Shown piece after piece: positions 1-4,836 of a stretch of DNA of 5,197 nt; position 1 is the first letter of the stretch, and each line of letters begins with the position of its first letter. This stretch comes from an uncultured Eubacteriales bacterium (GTDB taxonomy: Bacteria > Bacillota > Clostridia > Lachnospirales > Anaerotignaceae). The DNA lies in contig CAUHBX010000100.1 in the NCBI GenBank assembly GCA_959604475.1, forward strand, positions 1 to 5,197, written 5' to 3'. The position numbers and the translations under genes were made by a program. Under the pieces are notes generated by a model that was not told the origin of the DNA, did no database searches, and worked only from the letters and a program-made list of their open reading frames with translations.

Positions 1-463
1 TTTGAGCAGCTGTTTCCCTTGTTCTTACAAGAAGGCCGTCAATATGGGGAACATTCATAAGTCTTGACGCTGTCCCGGCAATAACAGCAGACTGGTTGAA
101 GCCTCTTTTTTCCTCTTTCCTTTTCCACAGAGGTACAGGAACAAGAATATCCGCTTCCAGTATATCCATAAGCGCGTTATCAATAACATACCGGGCCATA
201 TATTCTGCCAAAGCTTCTCCGTCAGACCTGTATCCGTCATATTTAAACCTGAATACAGAAGCCTTAACCGCATCGTACCTGAACACGCTGACACCCCTGA
301 TAATTTCAGGCTCCTCATGGTTAAGGCCCGACAAATTATTCAGGTAAGGCATATTCTCAGCACACTTCTCACATCGCCTCGGTTCGGCACTGTGAAGCTT
401 TGTCGGCCTTCCGCAGAATACGCAGTTTTCGGGAAATATAAGCTTATAAAGATACTCCTTCAT
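1..463 (-). CDS. comF: ComF family phosphoribosyltransferase-like protein, 3' end cut by window edge
   Basis: This is a competence protein ComF homologue, a family needed for DNA uptake during transformation in several bacteria and built on a type I phosphoribosyltransferase fold. Its exact biochemical role is not settled. The first 154 residues are visible. Residues 14-34 carry a four-cysteine zinc-binding site (C14xxC17 and C31xxC34). FRYDAVKASVFRFKYDG lies at about 61-77, VPVPL at 108-112, RGFNQS at 120-125 and LVRTRETAAQ at 145-154, all hallmark ComF segments in the right order. Family members are about 220-240 residues, so the C-terminal third, including the expected PRPP-binding loop, lies beyond position 1. 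The ATG at 463-461 is the only in-frame start before the zinc motif. It lies inside the end of recD2 (20-base overlap), so the gene is probably cotranscribed and translationally coupled. The family call is firm; the function in this organism is inferred. Confidence 0.93.
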   Translation of the reverse strand, partial: MKEYLYKLIFPENCVFCGRPTKLHSAEPRRCEKCAENMPYLNNLSGLNHEEPEIIRGVSVFRYDAVKASVFRFKYDGYRSDGEALAEYMARYVIDNALMDILEADILVPVPLWKRKEEKRGFNQSAVIAGTASRLMNVPHIDGLLVRTRETAAQ

Positions 464-2717
464 TATTATCACCCGTTTCAAGCATAAAATCATAAAGGCT
501 TTCCAGCCTGTAGGCAAAGCCGGAATACCTGCTTATTTCCCTGTCGTTGGCAACCATTCGGTTTACTGAGCTTTTAAGCCCCACAATTATTACATATTTT
601 TTGGCCCTTGTCACAGCCGTATAAAGCAGGTTCCTTGACATCAGCATAGGCGGCCCGCTGTGAATTGGAATAATGACAACCGGGTACTCGCTTCCCTGGG
701 ACTTGTGTATTGTAACGGCATAGGCAAGTTCCAGCTCGTCCAGAGCAGAAAACTCATAGACCGCCTGCCTCATATCGTCAAAAGCCACAGTCACCGTTTC
801 GGCCTGTTTATTAATGGATTTGATAATGCCCATATCGCCGTTATAAATCCCCGTGCCGTCGTCTATTGGGCGGCCGGCCTCATTTTCTATTTTCCATGCT
901 ATATTATAATTGTTTTTAATCTGCATTACCTTATCGCCCTCGCGAAGTATACCCGACGGAGTTTCATACTCGTTCTTTTTCTGGGACGGAGGGTTCAGCG
1001 CCCTCTGAAGGGTTTTATTTAGCCCTGCCGCACCTATATCGCCTTTACGCATCGGTGTAAGGACCTGCATATCCGAAAACGAATCCACACCCGTAAAGGA
1101 CGGAAGCCTTTTGGTTATTAGCTCCACTATTTTTGCGGGGATATCCGGAGAGTAGGAGGCGTTTACGAAGAAGAAATCCGTACCGCTGCCGTTCATTACC
1201 GGCTCGGCCCCGCCGTTTATTCTATGGGCGTTCATAATAATGGCGCTTTCCCTTGCCTGCCTGAAAATTTCAGTCAGGCAGACCACCTTAATTTTGCCGC
1301 TTTTTATTATATCCTTAAGGACGTTTCCGGCAGCTACAGACGGAAGCTGATTTGCGTCCCCCACAAGGATAAGCCTTGTCCCAGGCTCAACCGCCTTAAG
1401 CAGGCTATTGAAAAGCTGCATGTCAACCATTGAAACCTCGTCTATTATAACCACGTCGGCATCTATCGGCTCCGTCTCATTTTTTTCAAACTTCTGCCTT
1501 CCGCTGTCCTCGTCGGTATAGGCCATTCCCAGCATGCGGTGTATTGTTTTTGCCTCAATGCCTGTTGCGTCCGTCATCCTTTTAGCAGCCCTGCCGGTAG
1601 GTGCCGCAAGCACGACCTCCATCCCTCCGCTTTTAAATATCTGTATTATAGTATGAATTATAGTTGTTTTTCCTGTACCGGGGCCTCCCGTTATTACAAG
1701 AACCCCCTCCTTCATAGCCTCAATTACTGCCTCCCTCTGCTGGCTTGCAAGGTATATTCCACTTTTGTCCTCAACGCTGTCGATTTTTTCATTAATCTTG
1801 TCCATATCGGCGTTATCATGGAAAAAGGAAAGCTCCAGCAGTTTTTTTGCAGCGGCTATCTCAGTGTAGTACATTGGCATAAGATATACTGCGTCTATAT
1901 CGTCTATTTTCTCATTAAAGACCTTATGCTCAATCTGAAGCTCACGCAGGCAGTTGTTGGCCGTATCCCCGTCAACATCAAGTATCTCACCGGCCTGCTT
2001 GATGAGCGTTTCCCTCGGCATAAAGACATTGCCGTCGGTAAGCGAGGTGTTAAGTATATATTTAATCCCTGATTTTATCCTGTAGGGAGAATCCTGCGGT
2101 ATACCCATTGAATATGCTATCCTGTCGGCGATTTTAAAGCCTATGCCCACTACGTCCTCTGCCATTCTGTATGGGTTTTCCTTTATAACGTCTATGGTCC
2201 TGTAACCGTATTTCTTATATATTTTCATGGCGTAGGCAGGAGAGACTCCGTATTCCTGTAAGTACAGCATTACCTTCCTAACGTCCCTTTGCGAGCAGAA
2301 GGAATTATGGACGGCCAGGGCCTTGTCATAGGTTATTCCCTTTATCTCAACCAGCCTGTCAAATTTTTCTTCTATAACATAAAATGTGGCGGCACCGAAC
2401 TTGTCTACTATTTTTTTAGCCGTCTTAGGCCCTATGCCCTTTACAGCGCCGGAGGAAAGATATTTCTCAATGGCTGCGGCAGTAGTCGGCACCATTCTTT
2501 CATAATATTCTACCTTAAACTGCATACCGTAGGTAGGGTGAATAACCATTCCGCCTGTAAGCTTGAAGGTATCGCCCTTTCTTATCTGGGGAACGGTGCC
2601 GACGCAGATTATTTCGTCTCCGTCATCAGATTTAAAATCAAAAACGGCATAACCGTTATCATCGTTATAAAAAATCACATCTTCAACGGCTCCTTCGAGC
2701 ATGAGAGCCTCTTCCAT
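444..2717 (-). CDS. recD2: RecD2 family ATP-dependent 5'-3' DNA helicase (YrrC type)
   Basis: RecD2 is an SF1B helicase that unwinds DNA 5' to 3' without RecBC partners and acts in DNA repair and replication-fork maintenance. The protein is 757 residues, normal for the family, and intact. It begins with an OB-like domain (about 5-75, LEGAVEDVIFYNDDNGYAVF). Helix-hairpin-helix segments follow at about 86-108 (AVKGIGPKTAKKI), 157-171 and 187-205 (VVGIGFKIADRI). The helicase core has Walker A GGPGTGKTT (344-352), motif Ia APTGRAAKRM (372-381), motif II IIDEVSMVD (424-432), motif III LVGDANQLPSVAAG (451-464), motif IV TEIFRQ (482-487), motif V VTIHKSQGSEYP (668-679) and motif VI LLYTAVTRA (697-705). 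All key catalytic residues are present. The frame stays open 12 codons upstream, but the ATG at 2717 has a good AGGTG site and gives the usual family N-terminus. The upstream codons lie over the likely transcription start. First gene of an operon with comF. Confidence 0.97.
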   Translation of the reverse strand: MEEALMLEGAVEDVIFYNDDNGYAVFDFKSDDGDEIICVGTVPQIRKGDTFKLTGGMVIHPTYGMQFKVEYYERMVPTTAAAIEKYLSSGAVKGIGPKTAKKIVDKFGAATFYVIEEKFDRLVEIKGITYDKALAVHNSFCSQRDVRKVMLYLQEYGVSPAYAMKIYKKYGYRTIDVIKENPYRMAEDVVGIGFKIADRIAYSMGIPQDSPYRIKSGIKYILNTSLTDGNVFMPRETLIKQAGEILDVDGDTANNCLRELQIEHKVFNEKIDDIDAVYLMPMYYTEIAAAKKLLELSFFHDNADMDKINEKIDSVEDKSGIYLASQQREAVIEAMKEGVLVITGGPGTGKTTIIHTIIQIFKSGGMEVVLAAPTGRAAKRMTDATGIEAKTIHRMLGMAYTDEDSGRQKFEKNETEPIDADVVIIDEVSMVDMQLFNSLLKAVEPGTRLILVGDANQLPSVAAGNVLKDIIKSGKIKVVCLTEIFRQARESAIIMNAHRINGGAEPVMNGSGTDFFFVNASYSPDIPAKIVELITKRLPSFTGVDSFSDMQVLTPMRKGDIGAAGLNKTLQRALNPPSQKKNEYETPSGILREGDKVMQIKNNYNIAWKIENEAGRPIDDGTGIYNGDMGIIKSINKQAETVTVAFDDMRQAVYEFSALDELELAYAVTIHKSQGSEYPVVIIPIHSGPPMLMSRNLLYTAVTRAKKYVIIVGLKSSVNRMVANDREISRYSGFAYRLESLYDFMLETGDNNEGVSL
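468..474 (-). promoter_or_regulatory. Ribosome binding site of comF, inside recD2
   Basis: On the minus strand GGGTGAT precedes the comF ATG (463-461), with six bases between the GGTG core and the start. It lies wholly within the recD2 reading frame. It closely resembles the AGGTGAT site of recD2 itself, which supports the chosen comF start and translational coupling. Confidence 0.6.
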
Positions 2718-2720
2718 CCG

Positions 2721-2728
2721 TATCACCT
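2721..2728 (-). promoter_or_regulatory. Ribosome binding site that fixes the recD2 start
   Basis: Minus-strand AGGTGATA lies just before the ATG at 2717-2715, with six bases from the AGGTG core to the start. A longer in-frame ORF begins at 2753, inside the promoter region, so this site favours the shorter 757-residue protein. Confidence 0.75.
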
Positions 2729-2739
2729 GCCTTTGGCTA

Positions 2740-2768
2740 ATTATACTATACAAATTTCGATTTTACAA
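2740..2768 (-). promoter_or_regulatory. Promoter of the recD2-comF operon
   Basis: On the minus strand there is a perfect -10 TATAAT (2745-2740) and a -35 TTGTAA (2768-2763, four of six consensus bases), separated by exactly 17 bases. Transcription would begin near 2733, a few bases before the recD2 ribosome binding site. The -35 overlaps the -35 of the divergent promoter by five base pairs. Housekeeping sigma-A use is inferred from the consensus match. Confidence 0.75.
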
Positions 2769-2790
2769 ATGTGCCTTAACAGGTTATTAT
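2762..2790 (+). promoter_or_regulatory. Promoter of the YhcC-type radical SAM gene
   Basis: On the plus strand -35 TTTACA (2762-2767, five of six consensus bases) and -10 TATTAT (2785-2790, five of six) are separated by 17 bases. The predicted start, near 2796-2798, falls at the ribosome binding site (2797-2801). The leader would therefore be only about 11-13 bases, unusually short. The true start may be slightly different. Confidence 0.62.
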
Positions 2791-2794
2791 ATTA

Positions 2795-2801
2795 GTGGAG
2801 G
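2795..2801 (+). promoter_or_regulatory. Ribosome binding site that fixes the radical SAM gene start
   Basis: GTGGAGG, with a perfect GGAGG core at 2797-2801, lies seven bases before the ATG at 2809. An in-frame ATG at 2701 exists, but that extension runs through the divergent promoter and into the recD2 start, so it is not used. Confidence 0.8.
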
Positions 2802-2808
2802 TATTAAA

Positions 2809-3717
2809 ATGAAACCATATAACTCATTAAGCGACCATCTTAAGGAAACCTTCGGCACGAAAACCGTCAAGCTGTCGGTAAACGCCGGCTTTACCTGCCC
2901 GAACAGGGACGGACATATCAGCAGCGGCGGCTGTATATTCTGCAGCGGCAGCGGTTCAGGCGATTTTGCGCCTCCTGCTGAGCTTTCAATTGCACAACAG
3001 CTTAAGCTGTCCAGAGAACGGTTATCTGACAAATGGCCTGAGGCTAAATATATAGCGTATTTTCAGGCGTTTACCAACACCTACGCGCCTGTGGAGGAGC
3101 TGGAGAGAAAGTACCGCGAGGCGCTTTCCTGCGAAGGTATAGACGGGCTTGCAATAGCCACAAGGCCTGACTGCATGGGAGATGATGTTGTCGAGCTGTT
3201 GGACAGGCTTAATAAGGAGACCTACCTTTGGGTTGAATTCGGCCTTCAGACCTCCAATGAGGAAACCGCCAGATTGATAAACAGAGGCTACGTAAATTCC
3301 GTATATATTTCAGCAATGAAAAAGCTTAAGGACAGGAATATAGAGACTGTTACCCACATAATACTTGGCCTGCCCGGTGAAACAAGGGACGATATGAGAA
3401 AATCTGTTAAGTTTGCCTGCGAAGCCGGGACTGACGGTATAAAACTGCAGCTGCTTCATATTATCAGGGGCACAAAGCTGCATGAGATGTACCTCAATAA
3501 TCCTTTCCACATTATGACAAGGGACGAGTACACAGACACGGTTATTGATATGATAGAGCATATGCCGCCCAACATCATAATTCACAGGCTGACAGGCGAC
3601 GGAAACCGCAGCGAGCTGGTACAGCCAACGTGGAGTATGGACAAACGCGGTGTTTTAAATGAGATACACAAAAAAATGAAAATGCATGAAAGTTATCAGG
3701 GAAAATTGTTGAAATAG
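2809..3717 (+). CDS. Radical SAM protein of the YhcC/YtqA family (TIGR01212)
   Basis: The protein has 302 residues, the normal length for this family of iron-sulfur enzymes related to the Elp3-like radical SAM group. The reaction and substrate are not established as far as I know. The cluster-binding cysteines are C30, C42 and C45 in TCPNRDGHISSGGCIFC. This CX11CX2C spacing is wider than the classic CX3CX2C and is typical of the family. Other conserved blocks are YFQAFTNTYAPVEEL (84-98), IATRPDC (116-122), VEFGLQT (142-148), HIILGLPGET (183-192), IKLQLLHIIRGTKL (211-224) and HRLTGDG (259-265). No signal peptide or membrane segment is seen, so the protein is expected in the cytoplasm. It is transcribed divergently from recD2. 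No clear terminator follows, so some read-through into the DUF4364 gene 70 bases downstream is possible. Family identity is firm; function is unknown. Confidence 0.94.
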   Translation: MKPYNSLSDHLKETFGTKTVKLSVNAGFTCPNRDGHISSGGCIFCSGSGSGDFAPPAELSIAQQLKLSRERLSDKWPEAKYIAYFQAFTNTYAPVEELERKYREALSCEGIDGLAIATRPDCMGDDVVELLDRLNKETYLWVEFGLQTSNEETARLINRGYVNSVYISAMKKLKDRNIETVTHIILGLPGETRDDMRKSVKFACEAGTDGIKLQLLHIIRGTKLHEMYLNNPFHIMTRDEYTDTVIDMIEHMPPNIIIHRLTGDGNRSELVQPTWSMDKRGVLNEIHKKMKMHESYQGKLLK

Positions 3718-3721
3718 ATAA

Positions 3722-3750
3722 TTGTATAATTAATAACAATAGTTTATAAT
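3722..3750 (+). promoter_or_regulatory. Probable promoter of the DUF4364 gene
   Basis: A perfect -10 TATAAT (3745-3750) is preceded, 17 bases upstream, by a weak -35 TTGTAT (3722-3727, three of six bases). The predicted start is near 3757, giving a leader of about 30 bases. The region is very AT-rich, so chance matches are likelier here than at the two divergent promoters. An ATTGT/ACAAT inverted repeat (3721-3725 and 3736-3740) spans the -35. Confidence 0.5.
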
Positions 3751-3787
3751 ATAAATCTAGTCTAAAATTTCATCGGCGGTGGTCAAT

Positions 3788-4369
3788 ATGTACGACAATA
3801 CAAGGGCTTTGGCAGAAAACAAGCTCATTATATTGTATTTAATCGAAAAAATAGAGATTCCTCTCTCAAACAGTGAAATATGCCAGTTTGCCCTTGAGAA
3901 AAACCTTATGGACTATTTCAGTATTCAGCAGTACCTTTCAGAGCTTGTTGACAGCGGACTTCTTGAGATGATTACCGAAAACAACAGCACCCGCTATACG
4001 ATAACGGCTGACGGAGAAGATACCCTGAATTATTTTATTAAGCACATATCCAACTACGCCAAAACTGTAATAAATACATACGCTAAGGAAAATTCCAAAA
4101 GGATAAGAGCAGAATACGCTGTGACGGCCAACTACTTTCAGGAAATGAACAATGAATATACAGTAAAATGCGGAGTATACGACAGCGACGGAACAACGTC
4201 GCTTATGGAAATAAGCATTAACGTAGCTACGAAGGACCAGGCCAGGACAATATGCCGCAACTGGAAAAACAATGTTGCCGACCTTTATGGGGATATTATG
4301 CTGACGCTTGCCACAGAACCAAAAAACGAGACCGATGACGGCCCTAAGCCGATAACAATAAAAAAGTAA
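3788..4369 (+). CDS. DUF4364 family protein with N-terminal winged helix
   Basis: This is a 193-residue protein of a family found mainly in Clostridia, with no established function that I know of. The N-terminal 75 residues read as a winged helix: helix NKLIILYLIEKI (11-22), helix SNSEICQFALEK (27-38), recognition-type helix SIQQYLSELVDSGL (45-58), then a two-strand wing ITENNSTRYTITADG (62-76). A helical linker (about 77-108) leads to a C-terminal mixed alpha/beta part, and the tail (177-193) is charged and probably disordered. It lacks membrane segments. A DNA-binding or small regulatory role is inferred from the fold only. ATG 3788 is preferred because GGTGG (3778-3782) sits five bases upstream. 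A GTG at 3779 would add three residues but overlaps that site. It follows the radical SAM gene by 70 bases and probably has its own promoter. Its 3' side runs into the repeat array. Confidence 0.88.
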   Translation: MYDNTRALAENKLIILYLIEKIEIPLSNSEICQFALEKNLMDYFSIQQYLSELVDSGLLEMITENNSTRYTITADGEDTLNYFIKHISNYAKTVINTYAKENSKRIRAEYAVTANYFQEMNNEYTVKCGVYDSDGTTSLMEISINVATKDQARTICRNWKNNVADLYGDIMLTLATEPKNETDDGPKPITIKK

Positions 4370-4436
4370 ACCCTAACCCCTACATTTTCGTTTACTACTA
4401 AATTGAGTAGGTGCGTTACAGAATGTAGATAGGTAC

Positions 4437-4449
4437 GCCGCAGGGCGGC
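4437..4449. other. GC-rich hairpin in repeat unit 1
   Basis: GCCGC (4437-4441), loop AGG and GCGGC (4445-4449) form a perfect five-pair stem. An outer GTAGA (4425-4429) can pair with TCTAC (4467-4471), and TAGG (4430-4433) with CCTTA (4459-4463) with one bulged base, giving a roughly 47-base extended stem. The equivalent in unit 4 (4698-4710) keeps four of the five inner pairs. No T-run follows, so this is not an intrinsic terminator. Confidence 0.55.
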
Positions 4450-4455
4450 TCGAGT

Positions 4456-4476
4456 AAACCTTAGCCTCTACAAAGT
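4456..4476. repeat. 21-base exact direct repeat, copy 1
   Basis: This 21-base segment, from AAACCTTAG to ACAAAGT, recurs exactly at 4507-4527, 51 bases downstream. It marks the shared tail of repeat units 1 and 2. In this copy CTAC (4468-4471) can pair with GTAG (4475-4478); the second copy is followed by different bases. Confidence 0.9.
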
Positions 4477-4506
4477 AGTAAAAGAGTAATTTGGTAGGCG
4501 CGTTAC

Positions 4507-4527
4507 AAACCTTAGCCTCTACAAAGT
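4507..4527. repeat. 21-base exact direct repeat, copy 2
   Basis: This is an exact copy of 4456-4476. Here it directly follows a GCGTTAC module, so the hairpin-bearing middle of the unit is missing. This is most simply explained as an internal deletion of unit 2. Confidence 0.9.
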
Positions 4528-4560
4528 GAAAAACTAATCATTGAGTAGGTGCGTTAAAAA

Positions 4561-4639
4561 AAGTAAGGTTGGGATGCCGCAGGACGTTTAGATTAAGTGA
4601 GATTTGAAATCCGCAGGACGGCTAGAATAAACCTTATTT
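4561..4639. other. Long stem in repeat unit 3 enclosing a duplicated GC core
   Basis: Bases 4561-4570 (AAGTAAGGTT) can pair with 4630-4639 (AACCTTATTT) over ten consecutive pairs, one of them G-U. The enclosed 59 bases hold two copies of CCGCAGGACG 34 bases apart and a perfect dyad GATTT-G-AAATC (4601-4611). Pairing was found by eye; folding energy was not calculated. Confidence 0.45.
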
Positions 4640-4668
4640 CACACAAATTGTGCAGCCAAGGCTTGGAT
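4611..4668. repeat. 58-base direct repeat, copy 1
   Basis: This segment matches 4699-4756 at 57 of 58 bases, offset by 88 bases; the single difference is T at 4639 versus C at 4727. It runs from CCGCAGGACGG to GCTTGGAT and contains the dyads CACAA-A-TTGTG and CCAAG-G-CTTGG. The near identity suggests a more recent duplication than the other units. Confidence 0.93.
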
Positions 4669-4698
4669 TAGGGGCGTTACAGAATGTAGATAGGTATG

Positions 4699-4756
4699 CC
4701 GCAGGACGGCTAGAATAAACCTTATTCCACACAAATTGTGCAGCCAAGGCTTGGAT
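4699..4756. repeat. 58-base direct repeat, copy 2
   Basis: This is the second copy of the segment at 4611-4668 (57 of 58 bases identical), ending the array at GCTTGGAT. The sequence to its left differs from that left of copy 1 and instead matches repeat unit 1. Unit 4 therefore combines the front of unit 1 with the tail of unit 3. Confidence 0.93.
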
Positions 4757-4808
4757 ACAAAACTTCAAATTGTATAGTTACAAATTTAAACTCTTTAAAA
4801 TATAAATA

Positions 4809-4836
4809 GGACTGCCTTTGAGGCAGTCCATTTTTT
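4809..4836. terminator. Intrinsic terminator between convergent genes
   Basis: GGACTGCC (4809-4816), loop TTTGA and GGCAGTCC (4822-4829) form a perfect eight-pair stem, followed on the plus strand by ATTTTTTATTT. This is a strong terminator for rightward transcripts from the DUF4364 gene and repeat array. Read leftward, the same stem begins five bases after the acyltransferase stop and is followed by TATTTATATTTT, a weaker T-rich tract. It probably serves both directions. Confidence 0.92.

Larger units (their letters stand above)
4403..4756. repeat. Array of four degenerate modular repeat units of unknown family
   Basis: Each unit opens with a 16-base module, TTGAGTAGGTGCGTTA. It is exact at 4403-4418 and 4541-4556, and 13 of 16 bases match at 4490-4505 and 4664-4679. 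Unit starts are spaced 87, 51 and 123 bases apart. Units 1 and 4 then share 4413-4463 and 4674-4724 (47 of 51 bases identical), which contains a GCCGCAGG(G/A)CGGC hairpin followed by a TAAACCTTA block. Unit 2 lacks this middle part and jumps straight to AAACCTTA. Unit 3 has the CCGCAGGACG core twice (4577-4586 and 4611-4620). Two alternative tails exist: GCCTCTACAAAGT in units 1-2, and one containing CACAAATTGTG and CCAAGGCTTGG in units 3-4. The units are not CRISPR-like, as there is no constant repeat with uniform spacers. No transposase is present. The family and role are unknown to me. Confidence 0.85.
4370..4808. other. 439-base gene-free interval between convergent genes
   Basis: I find no credible coding sequence on either strand. 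The first 33 bases contain CTACATT (4380-4386), an inverse of AATGTAG at 4422-4428, and CTACT (4395-4399), an inverse of AGTAG at 4406-4410. These could form a nested stem with the first repeat unit. Positions 4403-4756 are the repeat array described separately. Positions 4757-4808 are AT-rich spacer with nothing recognisable. No hairpin with a T-run is seen before 4809, so transcripts from the DUF4364 gene probably cross the whole interval. Confidence 0.8.

Noticed and set aside
55..318. 87-codon minus-strand ORF inside comF
   Set aside because: It is a frame-shifted reading of the comF region. The comF frame carries the zinc site and PRTase-type motifs without interruption.
1539..2072. 177-codon plus-strand ORF antisense to recD2
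   Set aside because: It lies wholly opposite an intact helicase whose motifs fix the frame. The translation is cysteine- and tyrosine-rich with no recognisable domain and no ribosome binding site. Other plus-strand ORFs at 660-1022, 1224-1433 and 2289-2795 are shadows for the same reason.
2701..2808. 36-residue N-terminal extension of the radical SAM protein from an ATG at 2701
   Set aside because: The extension would run through the divergent promoter and recD2 start, has no family similarity, and the ATG at 2809 has an excellent GGAGG site.
4403..4756. CRISPR array
   Set aside because: Repeat units are degenerate, 51-123 bases apart, with modules shared between what would be spacers. No cas genes are present.
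4403..4756. Remnant insertion sequence or MITE
   Set aside because: I found no terminal inverted repeats bounding the array, no target-site duplication and no transposase fragment. A MITE origin of single units cannot be excluded without genome-wide copies.
4770..4806. Promoter-like TTGTAT (4770-4775) followed by TATAAA (4801-4806)
   Set aside because: The spacing of 25 bases is too long, and any transcript would run straight into the terminator at 4809-4836.
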